Below, one piece after another: positions 1 to 5,225 of a DNA stretch of 5,225 nt (its first letter is position 1; each line of letters starts with the position of its first letter). The stretch spans positions 1 through 5,225 of the forward strand of contig JANXYT010000107.1 of assembly GCA_025355915.1 (NCBI GenBank), given 5' to 3'. The notes beneath the pieces were generated by a model that saw nothing but the letters and a program-made list of their open reading frames with translations, did not search any database and was not told where the DNA came from. The DNA comes from Holophagaceae bacterium (GTDB lineage Bacteria > Acidobacteriota > Holophagae > Holophagales > Holophagaceae). A program made the position numbers and the translations under genes.

Positions 1-457
1 CGCTGGAGATGGCCCCCACCGCGGCGCGCAGATCCCGGGTGATGAGGCTGCCCGGAAGCATCCACTGGGCGTTGTAGAACACGGCGACCGGCATGGCCTC
101 GCCCCGGAGCACCTGGCGTTCGAGGCCTTCGGCCAGCACCACCACGGCGTAGGCCTCGCCCCGGCGGAGGATGCCTTCGGCCCCGGTCGCGTCGGGTGCC
201 CGCACCACCACCTGGGCGGCCGGGGTGGCATCGATCGCCCGCACCACGCGCCGCGACAGGGCGCTGCGGTCCAGGTCGATCACGGCGACGGGCAGGTCCC
301 GGGGCACGCGGTTCTTGAAGACGTTGAGCAGGATGAACCAACCCGCGACTGGGAGGATCAGCGTCATGAGGAGGTAGGACGGCCTTGACCGCGCTCGCTC
401 GAGTTCGCGTTTCGCGGTCTGGCGCAGGCCAGGCAGGGGCGGAGGGGAAACCGTCAC
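1..457 (-). CDS. ABC-2-type efflux permease, N-terminal part (truncated by window edge)
   Basis: This is an inner-membrane permease subunit of an ABC-2-type exporter of the YhhJ/YbhR kind. It would form the inner-membrane part of a tripartite efflux pump with the HlyD and TolC proteins encoded just upstream. Reading the minus strand from GTG at 457-455 gives 152 uninterrupted codons to the window edge. Residues 1-26 are a cytoplasmic, Arg-rich N-terminus, and residues about 27-46 (YLLMTLILPVAGW and onward) are the first membrane helix. From about residue 50 comes the start of the large extracytoplasmic domain typical of this family, with the stretch RDLPVAVIDLDRSALSRR. The GTG is chosen because a strong GGGGAGG ribosome binding site sits 5 nt ahead; the next in-frame ATG (residue 31) would cut into the membrane helix. 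The family is usually about 370-390 residues, so the remaining membrane helices lie outside the window. The substrate cannot be told from this part. The family call is strong; the ATPase partner is unseen. Confidence 0.88.
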   Translation of the reverse strand, partial: MTVSPPPLPGLRQTAKRELERARSRPSYLLMTLILPVAGWFILLNVFKNRVPRDLPVAVIDLDRSALSRRVVRAIDATPAAQVVVRAPDATGAEGILRRGEAYAVVVLAEGLERQVLRGEAMPVAVFYNAQWMLPGSLITRDLRAAVGAISS

Positions 458-462
458 CGATG

Positions 463-469
463 CCTCCCC
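463..469 (-). promoter_or_regulatory. Ribosome binding site of the ABC-2 permease gene
   Basis: On the minus strand GGGGAGG lies 5 nt ahead of the GTG start at 457, within the 13-nt gap after the hlyD stop. It decides the start: an ATG at 471-469, overlapping the hlyD stop, is in a different frame and meets a stop after five codons. Confidence 0.8.
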
Positions 470-470
470 A

Positions 471-1481
471 TCACTTCGCCCGGCTGGGCGCCTTGGACCG
501 GGTTCCCGACAGGAGGACGGTCATGCCGGGACGAAGCCCCTTTTCCGGGTGAATGGGCTTGGCGCGGACCTCGAAGGTGCGCAGGTCGAATCCGCCTGAT
601 TCCCCCGTGGAGCGCCAGGTGGCATAGTCGCCCGCCGGGGCGATGTAGGTCACCTTCAAGGGGACCGTGCGGTTGTCGAGGGCCGGCACCCGCACATCCA
701 GCACTGCGTTGAGGGCCAGCCCGTTGAGGCGGTCCTCCCGCAGGTTGAAGGTCACCCAGGCATCGCTCAGGTCCAGGATCGTGAGAATGGGGAGGCCGGC
801 GGAGACGATTTCTCCCGGTTCCGCGGTGCGCTGGGAGATCTCGCCCGCGATCGGAGCGGTCATGCGCGTCTCCTTGCGGTAGGCCTCGACCTCCGCGCGC
901 CCGCCTTTCGCCTGGCGGACCATGGCGCCCGCCGTGGCCCGGTCTTCCACCCGGGCCCCTTCCCTGACCATGTCGTACTGAGCCCGGGCGGCTCCCACAG
1001 CCAGTCCTGCGCTGCGGAGCTGCATGGCGGCCTCATCCTTTTTCTGCAGGGAGACGACACCATCGGTATACAGATTCTCGATGCGCTTGAAGGTGGTCTC
1101 CATCAGGGCGTGCGCCACCACCGCCCGTTCCCAATTGGCCTGCGCGGCCACGATTTCCTGCTGGCGGGCGCCGTGCTGGGCCTTGGCATTCTGGGACGCG
1201 GCGGCGTCGACCGAGGCCTCCGCCTGCTCGGCCTTGGCTTCGAGCTCGGGGCTGAGAAGGACGGCGACCACCTGTCCCGCAGTCACCTCATCGCCTTCCC
1301 TGACCAGCACCGACTCCAGCCGGCCTGGAATCTTGGCGGCCACATTCACCTTGCGGGCTTCCACCTGGCCCTGGAAGACCTCCAAAGAAGGTTTTGCGGC
1401 GATCCACAGCGCGAGTCCAACGGCCCCCAGGAGCAGGCCCAAGACCACCCACCGGGCTCGTTTGAGAATGTCGGGCTTCAT
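471..1481 (-). CDS. HlyD-family periplasmic adaptor (membrane fusion protein), YhiI-like
   Basis: This adaptor should link the inner-membrane permease to the TolC channel across the periplasm in a tripartite efflux pump. The 336-residue protein has the full domain order. There is a short cytoplasmic tail and one membrane anchor (about 11-28, WVVLGLLLGAVGLALWIA). A first half of the lipoyl domain follows (about 47-75, with KIPGRLESVLVREGDEVTAGQ). Next is a long Ala/Glu-rich alpha-helical hairpin (about 77-205) and the second lipoyl half (about 206-236, TAPIAGEISQRTAEPGEIVSAG). A beta-barrel region ends in RTFEVRAKP and LRPGM (about 301-320). The stretch around residues 283-307 (GDYATWR, then SGGFDLRTFEV) is characteristic of YhiI-type adaptors, which work with ABC-2 permeases. 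The length is normal for the family. The ATG start overlaps the tolC stop as ATGA and has a near-perfect ribosome binding site, so coupled translation is likely. There is no sign of damage. Confidence 0.95.
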   Translation of the reverse strand: MKPDILKRARWVVLGLLLGAVGLALWIAAKPSLEVFQGQVEARKVNVAAKIPGRLESVLVREGDEVTAGQVVAVLLSPELEAKAEQAEASVDAAASQNAKAQHGARQQEIVAAQANWERAVVAHALMETTFKRIENLYTDGVVSLQKKDEAAMQLRSAGLAVGAARAQYDMVREGARVEDRATAGAMVRQAKGGRAEVEAYRKETRMTAPIAGEISQRTAEPGEIVSAGLPILTILDLSDAWVTFNLREDRLNGLALNAVLDVRVPALDNRTVPLKVTYIAPAGDYATWRSTGESGGFDLRTFEVRAKPIHPEKGLRPGMTVLLSGTRSKAPSRAK

Positions 1482-2863
1482 GGGCCCACCTCCGATTTCC
1501 TCGTGACGAATTCGGGCAGCCGGTGGCTTTGCCCGGCGGCTTCCAGCAGGCCAGCCAGGCCCACATCCCCGTCGTACATGGCCTTCAGGATCCCCAGCCG
1601 CACCCGGGCGAGGGCCTGCTCGGCATCCGTGACATCCAGGGACGTGGCCAGCCCCGCAGCGAAGGCCAGCTGCTGGGCGCGCAGGCTCTCTTCCGCCAAG
1701 GTCTGGGTGGTTTCCATGGAAGCCAGCTGGCTTTGCGCCTCTTCCACCTGCCGGTACCTCTGCTCGATGAGCAGCCCCACGTCGCGCCTGGCCCGCTGGA
1801 AGAGGTACCCGAGCTGCTGTTCCTGGCTCCGGGCGGCGTTGACCCGCTGAAGGCGCTGGCCTCCCTGGAAGATCGGGACATTCAAGGCGATCCCCACGGC
1901 CCAGGTGGGCTGGAGCATGGTGAGGTCCCTGGTGAAAAGCTCCCGGATCGCGAAGAGCCCCAGGCTGGGGAAGAGTTCCCCCCGGGCGGCCCGCAGGCCC
2001 TCATGGGCCCGTTGGCGTTCGGCCTCGAGCCGTCCGAGCCCCGGATTGGTCAGGGCTCCTTGGGAACTGAAGCTTTCGATGGGGGGAAGTTTGGCCACAC
2101 GAAACAAGGGTGTGGTGGCCAAAACGGGTTCGTCCATGGCCAGCGTGCTTGAGAGGGCGAGGCGAGCGAGCTGCTCATCCCGGACCGCCTGGGCCAGTTC
2201 CCGCTCGGCCTCGGCCAGGGAGACTTCGGCCCGCAGGCGCTCGGCTCGGGCGATCTGGCCGTTGCGCTCAAGGCTCGCCGCGCGTTCGGCGTGGAGGCGG
2301 ATGCTGTCCCGGATGCCCTGGCGGGTCGCGCGGTTTTCGGTGGCCAACCGCAGGCCGAAATAGCGCTGGGCGAGCTCGGTGGTCAGCTCCCCCTCCAGGC
2401 CCCGGCGCTGCTCCGCGGCGGAGCTCAAGCCCGCCCGCGCCGCTCGCACCCCAGCCTGGATCCGTCCACCCATGAACAGGGGGAGCGTGGCATTCAGGGT
2501 CACATTGTTGAAATGATCGTCCTGGACCTGGCTCCGGAAGGGCGGAATGGCGGTGGGTGGAACGTCGGGGTGGAGTTTGAGCATCACCTGCCGGATGGGA
2601 TCCAGGTCGATGACGATCGGCTGGTCGATGCGCGTGCTCCTTGCGGTGAGGTTGATATCGGGCCACCGGCGCCCCCTGGCCACCGCTGCTTCCGCCCCGG
2701 CGCGCTCCACAGCGGACTGGGCGGCCAGGACGCGCTCATTGGTGGAGAGTGCCTTGGCCAGGGCTGATTGGAAACTCAAAGCGATCGGCAAGGGCTCCGA
2801 GGATCTCAGGGCCATCCCAAACGCGAGAAAGGCCCCGATGGCCGTGAGCTCGAATCGCCTCAT
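1478..2863 (-). CDS. TolC-family outer-membrane efflux protein
   Basis: This is the outer-membrane channel of a tripartite exporter; three copies would form a beta-barrel plus periplasmic alpha-helical tunnel. With the ATG at 2863 the protein has 461 residues, usual for the family. It begins with a signal peptide (MRRFELTAIGAFLAFGMA, possible cleavage after Ala18). Two outer-membrane-efflux repeats follow, visible as an internal duplication: TLNATLPLFMGGRIQAGVRAA (about 122-142) matches GIALNVPIFQGGQRLQRVNAA (about 324-344). Each repeat has long Ala/Glu/Arg-rich helices, and the second ends in FAAGLATSLDVTDAEQALARV (about 401-421). An upstream GTG at 2899 is in frame but would put 12 extra residues ahead of the signal peptide and has no ribosome binding site. 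The ATG has a weak AGGCGGG 6 nt ahead. The gene follows tonB by 41 bp and overlaps the adaptor gene by 4 bp. Substrate unknown. Confidence 0.93.
   Translation of the reverse strand: MRRFELTAIGAFLAFGMALRSSEPLPIALSFQSALAKALSTNERVLAAQSAVERAGAEAAVARGRRWPDINLTARSTRIDQPIVIDLDPIRQVMLKLHPDVPPTAIPPFRSQVQDDHFNNVTLNATLPLFMGGRIQAGVRAARAGLSSAAEQRRGLEGELTTELAQRYFGLRLATENRATRQGIRDSIRLHAERAASLERNGQIARAERLRAEVSLAEAERELAQAVRDEQLARLALSSTLAMDEPVLATTPLFRVAKLPPIESFSSQGALTNPGLGRLEAERQRAHEGLRAARGELFPSLGLFAIRELFTRDLTMLQPTWAVGIALNVPIFQGGQRLQRVNAARSQEQQLGYLFQRARRDVGLLIEQRYRQVEEAQSQLASMETTQTLAEESLRAQQLAFAAGLATSLDVTDAEQALARVRLGILKAMYDGDVGLAGLLEAAGQSHRLPEFVTRKSEVGP
1487..1493 (-). promoter_or_regulatory. Ribosome binding site of the hlyD-like gene
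   Basis: GGAGGTG on the minus strand lies 5 nt ahead of the ATG at 1481 and inside the 3' end of the tolC-like gene. It is a close match to the anti-Shine-Dalgarno complement. It supports the 1481 start and means the adaptor could be translated independently as well as by coupling. Confidence 0.8.
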
Positions 2864-2891
2864 TGAAAACCCGCCTATCGTTAAGGATACC

Positions 2892-2905
2892 AGCCCCACT
2901 GGGCT
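2892..2905 (-). other. Short hairpin at the tonB stop codon, in the tonB-tolC gap
   Basis: On the minus strand AGCCC-AGTG-GGGCT forms a perfect 5-bp stem with a 4-nt loop. Its first base is the last base of the tonB TGA stop. No U-run follows, so it is not a standard rho-independent terminator. It might slow ribosomes or protect an mRNA end between the energy-transducer and efflux modules, or be chance in GC-rich DNA. Confidence 0.35.
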
Positions 2906-3720
2906 CAGTTCCCCAGGTAGGTGAACCAGAACCGCACGCCGAGGTACTGGCCTTCGTAGCCTTCCGGCAGGCGCTGGAGGGGGGCGGAGCGCAGCACGGC
3001 CATGCGGGCGCTTTCATCCATGGCGGTGTTGCCGCTGGGGATCTCGACGCGCACGCGGTCGAGGCTGCCGTCCTTGGCGATGCGGAAGTAGATCTGGACC
3101 CGGCCCTGGGTGCTCGACACGCGGTTCCAGTTGGAGGTGATGCGGGTCTGCACCTGCTGGAGGTACCAGGTGTAGGCGAAGTCGCCATCCACGCCCCCCA
3201 CCAGGCCCACGCCGCCCTGCACGCCGGAGGTGGGATTCAGACCCGGAATGCCGCTGCCCGCGCCGAAGGCCGCACCGTTGCCCGAGCCCACGGCCCCCGC
3301 CACGGGATTGACCGCGGCGGTCTTGCCCTTGGCGGCGGTGGTGCCCGTGCCCTGGCTGACGGGATCCTTGTTGTCGCCCTTGGAGGCGGCCTTGGTGGTC
3401 TTGGTGGCGAAGGGATCGGGGGCCGTGGCCGAAGGCGCGGTATCCCGGACCGGGGCCACTTCCTCCACGCGCCGCAGGCGTTCGCCGGTCTTGCCCACCT
3501 CCATGGCTTCGGAACCGCCTGATGCGCCCGCCATGGCCGCGGGCAGGTTCACCCAGGTGACTTTCACGTCTTCGGCCTTGTCTGAGGCAGGCCCGTGGGG
3601 CCAGAAGAACACGGCGCCCAGGGCCACATGCAGGCCCAGGCTCAGGGCCAGACCCGGCGCCCAGCGCAGCTCGCCCAGGTGGGAGCGGGTGCGGAGGTAG
3701 GCCTGAAGGTCCTGGCTCAT
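2905..3720 (-). CDS. TonB/TolA-like energy transducer with TonB C-terminal domain
   Basis: This inner-membrane-anchored periplasmic protein should pass proton-motive-force energy from an ExbB/ExbD-type motor to an outer-membrane or periplasmic partner. Its 271 residues comprise a 20-residue cytoplasmic N-terminus and a single membrane helix (about 21-40). That helix carries Ser27-x3-His31, the spacing of the functionally important Ser/His pair of TonB and TolA anchors. A low-complexity linker rich in Gly, Ala, Thr and Lys (about 60-180) follows, then a TonB_C-type domain (about 181-271). That domain contains [47 protein letters not shown] and [16 protein letters not shown]. The linker lacks the Pro-Glu/Pro-Lys repeats of classical TonB, so a TolA-like role in envelope integrity is an alternative. 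The ATG overlaps the exbD stop as ATGA and no ribosome binding site is visible ahead, so translation is probably coupled to exbD. The gene ends on TGA at 2905. Confidence 0.88.
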   Translation of the reverse strand: MSQDLQAYLRTRSHLGELRWAPGLALSLGLHVALGAVFFWPHGPASDKAEDVKVTWVNLPAAMAGASGGSEAMEVGKTGERLRRVEEVAPVRDTAPSATAPDPFATKTTKAASKGDNKDPVSQGTGTTAAKGKTAAVNPVAGAVGSGNGAAFGAGSGIPGLNPTSGVQGGVGLVGGVDGDFAYTWYLQQVQTRITSNWNRVSSTQGRVQIYFRIAKDGSLDRVRVEIPSGNTAMDESARMAVLRSAPLQRLPEGYEGQYLGVRFWFTYLGN

Positions 3721-4163
3721 TTCACATTGGCCGCAAGGGCAACCGGCGGCGCCATGGGCGCGGCGGCGGTGACGAAGCCCACCTGGGTGAAGCCCGCCTC
3801 GCGGATGGCGTCCACCACCTGGATGACGCGGCCGTAGGGCACGTTGTGGTCGGCCCGCACCAGAATGGGCCGCTTGCCGCCGGTCTGGGCCTTGGCCTTC
3901 AGCTGGTTGGCCAGCACCGGCAGGGCCATGAAGGCCTGGCCGAACTGCAGGCGGCCGTCGAAGGTGATGGAAACGGTGAGGGCCTCGCTTTCCAGGTTCC
4001 GGCCCGTGCGGCTTTCCGGCAGCTTCACATCCACGCCGGTGGTCATCATGGGCGCCGCGATCATGAAAATGATCAGCAGCACCAGCATCACGTCGATGAG
4101 CGGCGTCATGTTGATGTCGGCCATGGCGCCGCGCCTGCTGCCTGGAGTGAATGACACGGGCAC
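3717..4163 (-). CDS. ExbD/TolR-family motor protein
   Basis: This is a small inner-membrane subunit of a proton-driven motor. With an ExbB/TolQ channel it would energise the TonB/TolA-like protein encoded next. The 148-residue protein shows the family's order: a short cytoplasmic N-terminus, a single membrane helix (about 20-42) and a periplasmic domain (about 60-132). The helix begins [20 protein letters not shown] and carries Asp24, the conserved proton-conducting acidic residue (Asp25 of E. coli ExbD, Asp23 of TolR). The periplasmic domain includes [21 protein letters not shown] and [10 protein letters not shown]. The motif [14 protein letters not shown] leans towards TolR, whereas VRAD leans towards ExbD, so the two cannot be separated from sequence alone. 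The C-terminal 15 residues are an Ala/Pro-rich tail. The start is a GTG with AGGA 5 nt ahead; a second GTG two codons later and an ATG at residue 14 are less well placed. It overlaps tonB by 4 bp. No exbB lies beside it. Confidence 0.92.
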   Translation of the reverse strand: MPVSFTPGSRRGAMADINMTPLIDVMLVLLIIFMIAAPMMTTGVDVKLPESRTGRNLESEALTVSITFDGRLQFGQAFMALPVLANQLKAKAQTGGKRPILVRADHNVPYGRVIQVVDAIREAGFTQVGFVTAAAPMAPPVALAANVK

Positions 4164-4164
4164 C

Positions 4165-4206
4165 TCGATCCTGAGACGTCCAGTCTAGCGCGGCGGCTAG
4201 GATCGA
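4165..4206 (-). promoter_or_regulatory. Inverted repeat able to sequester the exbD ribosome binding site
   Basis: In the mRNA sense, TCGATCCT (4206-4199) is perfectly complementary to AGGATCGA (4172-4165), with 26 nt between. The second arm contains the AGGA ribosome binding site and ends one base before the GTG start of exbD. Folding would hide the site; ribosomes finishing the upstream dehydrogenase gene, or a bound factor, could open it. The repeat is seen directly; the regulatory role is inferred. Confidence 0.4.
4185..4200. repeat. Small palindrome CTAGC-N6-GCTAG in the gap before exbD
   Basis: CTAGC, six GC bases, then GCTAG form a 5-bp dyad within the 55-bp gap between the dehydrogenase and exbD. 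It shares two bases with one arm of the longer inverted repeat, so in RNA the two folds partly compete. It could be a protein-binding dyad or a weak hairpin. There is no following U-run, so it is not a terminator. Confidence 0.35.
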
Positions 4207-4218
4207 CGCCGCAGGGAC

Positions 4219-5225
4219 TCAAGGCGCCTTGTAGGTCACGCGCTGCAGGGTTCCTCCGCCGCCCCGAGACAACACCAGGACCGAGCCATCGTCCGCTACC
4301 CGCAGATCCACGGGACTGGAGAACCCTGTCTGCCAGTCGTTGGCGATTCCCGTGGCGGGATCCAGCGTCCGGATCCACCCGCCGCAAAAATCCATGAAAA
4401 AGAATTTGTTCAGGAAGGTTGCCGGGAAGGTCGGCGTGGTGGGGTTGTAGAAGTCCGCCCCCACGATGGAACAGCCGTTCACGGTGCCGCCGCTGTGGGG
4501 GTAGGTGTAGACCGGGGAGACGTAGGCCGGATTGGACGTGGTGCCTTCCGTGGCGGGCCACCCGTAATTCGCGCCCGCTTGGCCCTTGTTGATCTCCTCC
4601 CAGGTGTCCTGTCCCACGTCGTTGATGAGCAGAAGCCCCGTGCCTGGCTGGAAGGCGAAGGTATAGGGGTTCCGCAGGCCCAGGGCCCAGATGAGCTGGT
4701 TCTTTCCAGTGGTCTGGGTCAGCAGGGGATTGTCCGCAGGCACGCTGCCATCCGGATTGAGCCGGAGCAGCTTGCCCAGGAGGTTGGCGAGGCTTTGCGC
4801 GTGGCTGCCGTTGCCGTTCTCGCCCACGCCGACATAGAGTTTGCCGTCGGGGCCGAAATGCAGGGCCCCGCCATTGTGGTTGGGGGCCCCGCTCAGATCA
4901 TCCAGGTCCAGCAGGACCCGTTCGCTGCCGGGCTGCGCCAGGTCCCCCGAGGCCGTGAATCGGCTGACCCGGTTGTGCGGATTGGGAGCCGTGGCGGTGT
5001 AGTAGACATACACGAAGCCGTTGATGGCGAAGGCCGGATCCACCGTGACGCCGATGAGCCCCCGCTCCGCGGTGGCATCCACGGGGACGGTCAGGAAGGG
5101 GGCCGTCAAAAGCACGCCGCCCTTGACGACCCGCAGGTTTCCTCCTTGTTCGCAGATGAAGGCTCGGCCATCGGGAACCTGGGCCATGGCCGTGGGCCGC
5201 GAAAGCCCCGAGACCACGGTGGTGG
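4219..5225 (-). CDS. PQQ-dependent aldose-sugar dehydrogenase (GSDH/sorbosone dehydrogenase family), 5' end outside window
   Basis: This is a beta-propeller quinoprotein of the glucose/sorbosone dehydrogenase family, normally exported and oxidising sugars with PQQ. Numbering from Val at 5217, the visible 332 residues include FICEQGGNLRVV (about 20-31), ERGLIGVTVDPAF (51-63) and NHNGGALHFGPDGKLYVGVGE (113-133). Next come GLRNPYTFAFQPGTG (180-194), DVGQDTWEEI (200-209) and GANYGWPATEG (215-225). His114 and Arg182 match the catalytic-base His and substrate-side Arg positions of soluble glucose dehydrogenase. The GTG at 5217 is not a convincing start: the frame stays open to the window edge (Thr-Thr-Val-Val-Ser-Gly) and family members carry more N-terminal sequence plus a signal peptide. 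The protein ends soon after the last propeller strand, with no extra C-terminal domain. Related proteins are often only predicted to use PQQ, so the substrate is unknown. It lies 55 bp ahead of exbD, same strand. Confidence 0.9.
   Translation of the reverse strand, partial: TTVVSGLSRPTAMAQVPDGRAFICEQGGNLRVVKGGVLLTAPFLTVPVDATAERGLIGVTVDPAFAINGFVYVYYTATAPNPHNRVSRFTASGDLAQPGSERVLLDLDDLSGAPNHNGGALHFGPDGKLYVGVGENGNGSHAQSLANLLGKLLRLNPDGSVPADNPLLTQTTGKNQLIWALGLRNPYTFAFQPGTGLLLINDVGQDTWEEINKGQAGANYGWPATEGTTSNPAYVSPVYTYPHSGGTVNGCSIVGADFYNPTTPTFPATFLNKFFFMDFCGGWIRTLDPATGIANDWQTGFSSPVDLRVADDGSVLVLSRGGGGTLQRVTYKAP

Noticed and set aside
171..377. Plus-strand 68-codon open frame near the left edge
   Set aside because: It is antisense to the ABC-2 permease reading frame, which has clear membrane-helix and family features; the small frame has neither.
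454..471. ATG overlapping the hlyD stop (471-469) as start of the permease
   Set aside because: It is out of frame with the permease and reaches a TGA after five codons. The GTG at 457 with the GGGGAGG site is the start.
1110..1850. Long plus-strand open frame (246 codons) opposite hlyD and tolC
   Set aside because: It lies fully antisense to two well-supported genes, spans their junction, shows no recognisable domain, and is expected in GC-rich coding DNA where the reverse frames lack stops.
1523..2767. Several plus-strand open frames (1523-2152, 1905-2363, 2291-2767) opposite tolC
   Set aside because: All overlap one another in different frames and are antisense to an intact TolC-family gene; they are shadows of GC-rich codon use.
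2864..2899. Upstream GTG start for the tolC-like gene at 2899
   Set aside because: It would place 12 residues before a normal signal peptide, has no ribosome binding site, and lies within the hairpin beside the tonB stop. The ATG at 2863 fits better.
2863..3522. Plus-strand open frame (219 codons), His/Gly/Ala-rich, opposite tonB
   Set aside because: The composition is the mirror of the tonB coding strand; there is no domain or plausible gene context, and tonB is well supported.
4185..4200. Rho-independent terminator between the dehydrogenase and exbD
   Set aside because: The stem is only 5 bp and no U-run follows on either strand, so a terminator call is not supported.
5215..5217. GTG at 5217 as the true start of the dehydrogenase gene
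   Set aside because: The frame stays open to the window edge, and the preceding residues continue the family's usual TVVSGLSRPTAMA stretch, so this GTG is an internal valine.

Overview
The window is a GC-rich (roughly two-thirds GC by eye), densely packed bacterial segment. All six recognisable genes lie on the minus strand, so transcription runs from position 5225 towards position 1. A TolC-family outer-membrane channel together with a TonB/ExbD pair marks a Gram-negative (diderm) host. Protein style and gene order suggest Acidobacteriota, perhaps the Holophagae/Geothrix group, but this is an impression from sequence style, not a demonstrated assignment.

In transcription order the layout is as follows. 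(1) 5225-4219 holds the 3' part of a PQQ-dependent aldose-sugar (glucose/sorbosone-type) dehydrogenase beta-propeller gene whose start lies outside the window. (2) 4218-4164 is a 55-bp gap containing two inverted repeats, one of which can pair with the next gene's ribosome binding site. (3) 4163-3717 is an ExbD/TolR-family gene. (4) 3720-2905 is a TonB/TolA-like energy transducer, overlapping its predecessor by 4 bp. (5) 2904-2864 is a 41-bp gap with a short hairpin over the tonB stop. (6) 2863-1478 is a TolC-family outer-membrane efflux protein. (7) 1481-471 is an HlyD/YhiI-type periplasmic adaptor, overlapping tolC by 4 bp. (8) 457-1 is the N-terminal third or so of an ABC-2-type permease, starting 13 bp after hlyD at a GTG and cut by the window edge.

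Functionally there are two modules. ExbD plus TonB form two of the three parts of a proton-motive-force-driven inner-membrane motor; the ExbB/TolQ channel subunit is not adjacent in this window. TolC, HlyD and the ABC-2 permease form a tripartite envelope-spanning efflux system of the YhiI/YhhJ kind; no ATPase gene is present up to the window edge. Tight spacing and two ATGA stop/start overlaps argue for co-transcription and translational coupling within each module, and possibly across all five downstream genes. The dehydrogenase is co-directional but functionally unrelated.

No tRNA, rRNA, CRISPR array, insertion sequence or convincing rho-independent terminator was seen. I found no clearly undescribed system. 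The points most worth a second look are the missing ExbB and ATPase partners, and the potential ribosome-binding-site-sequestering hairpin before exbD.
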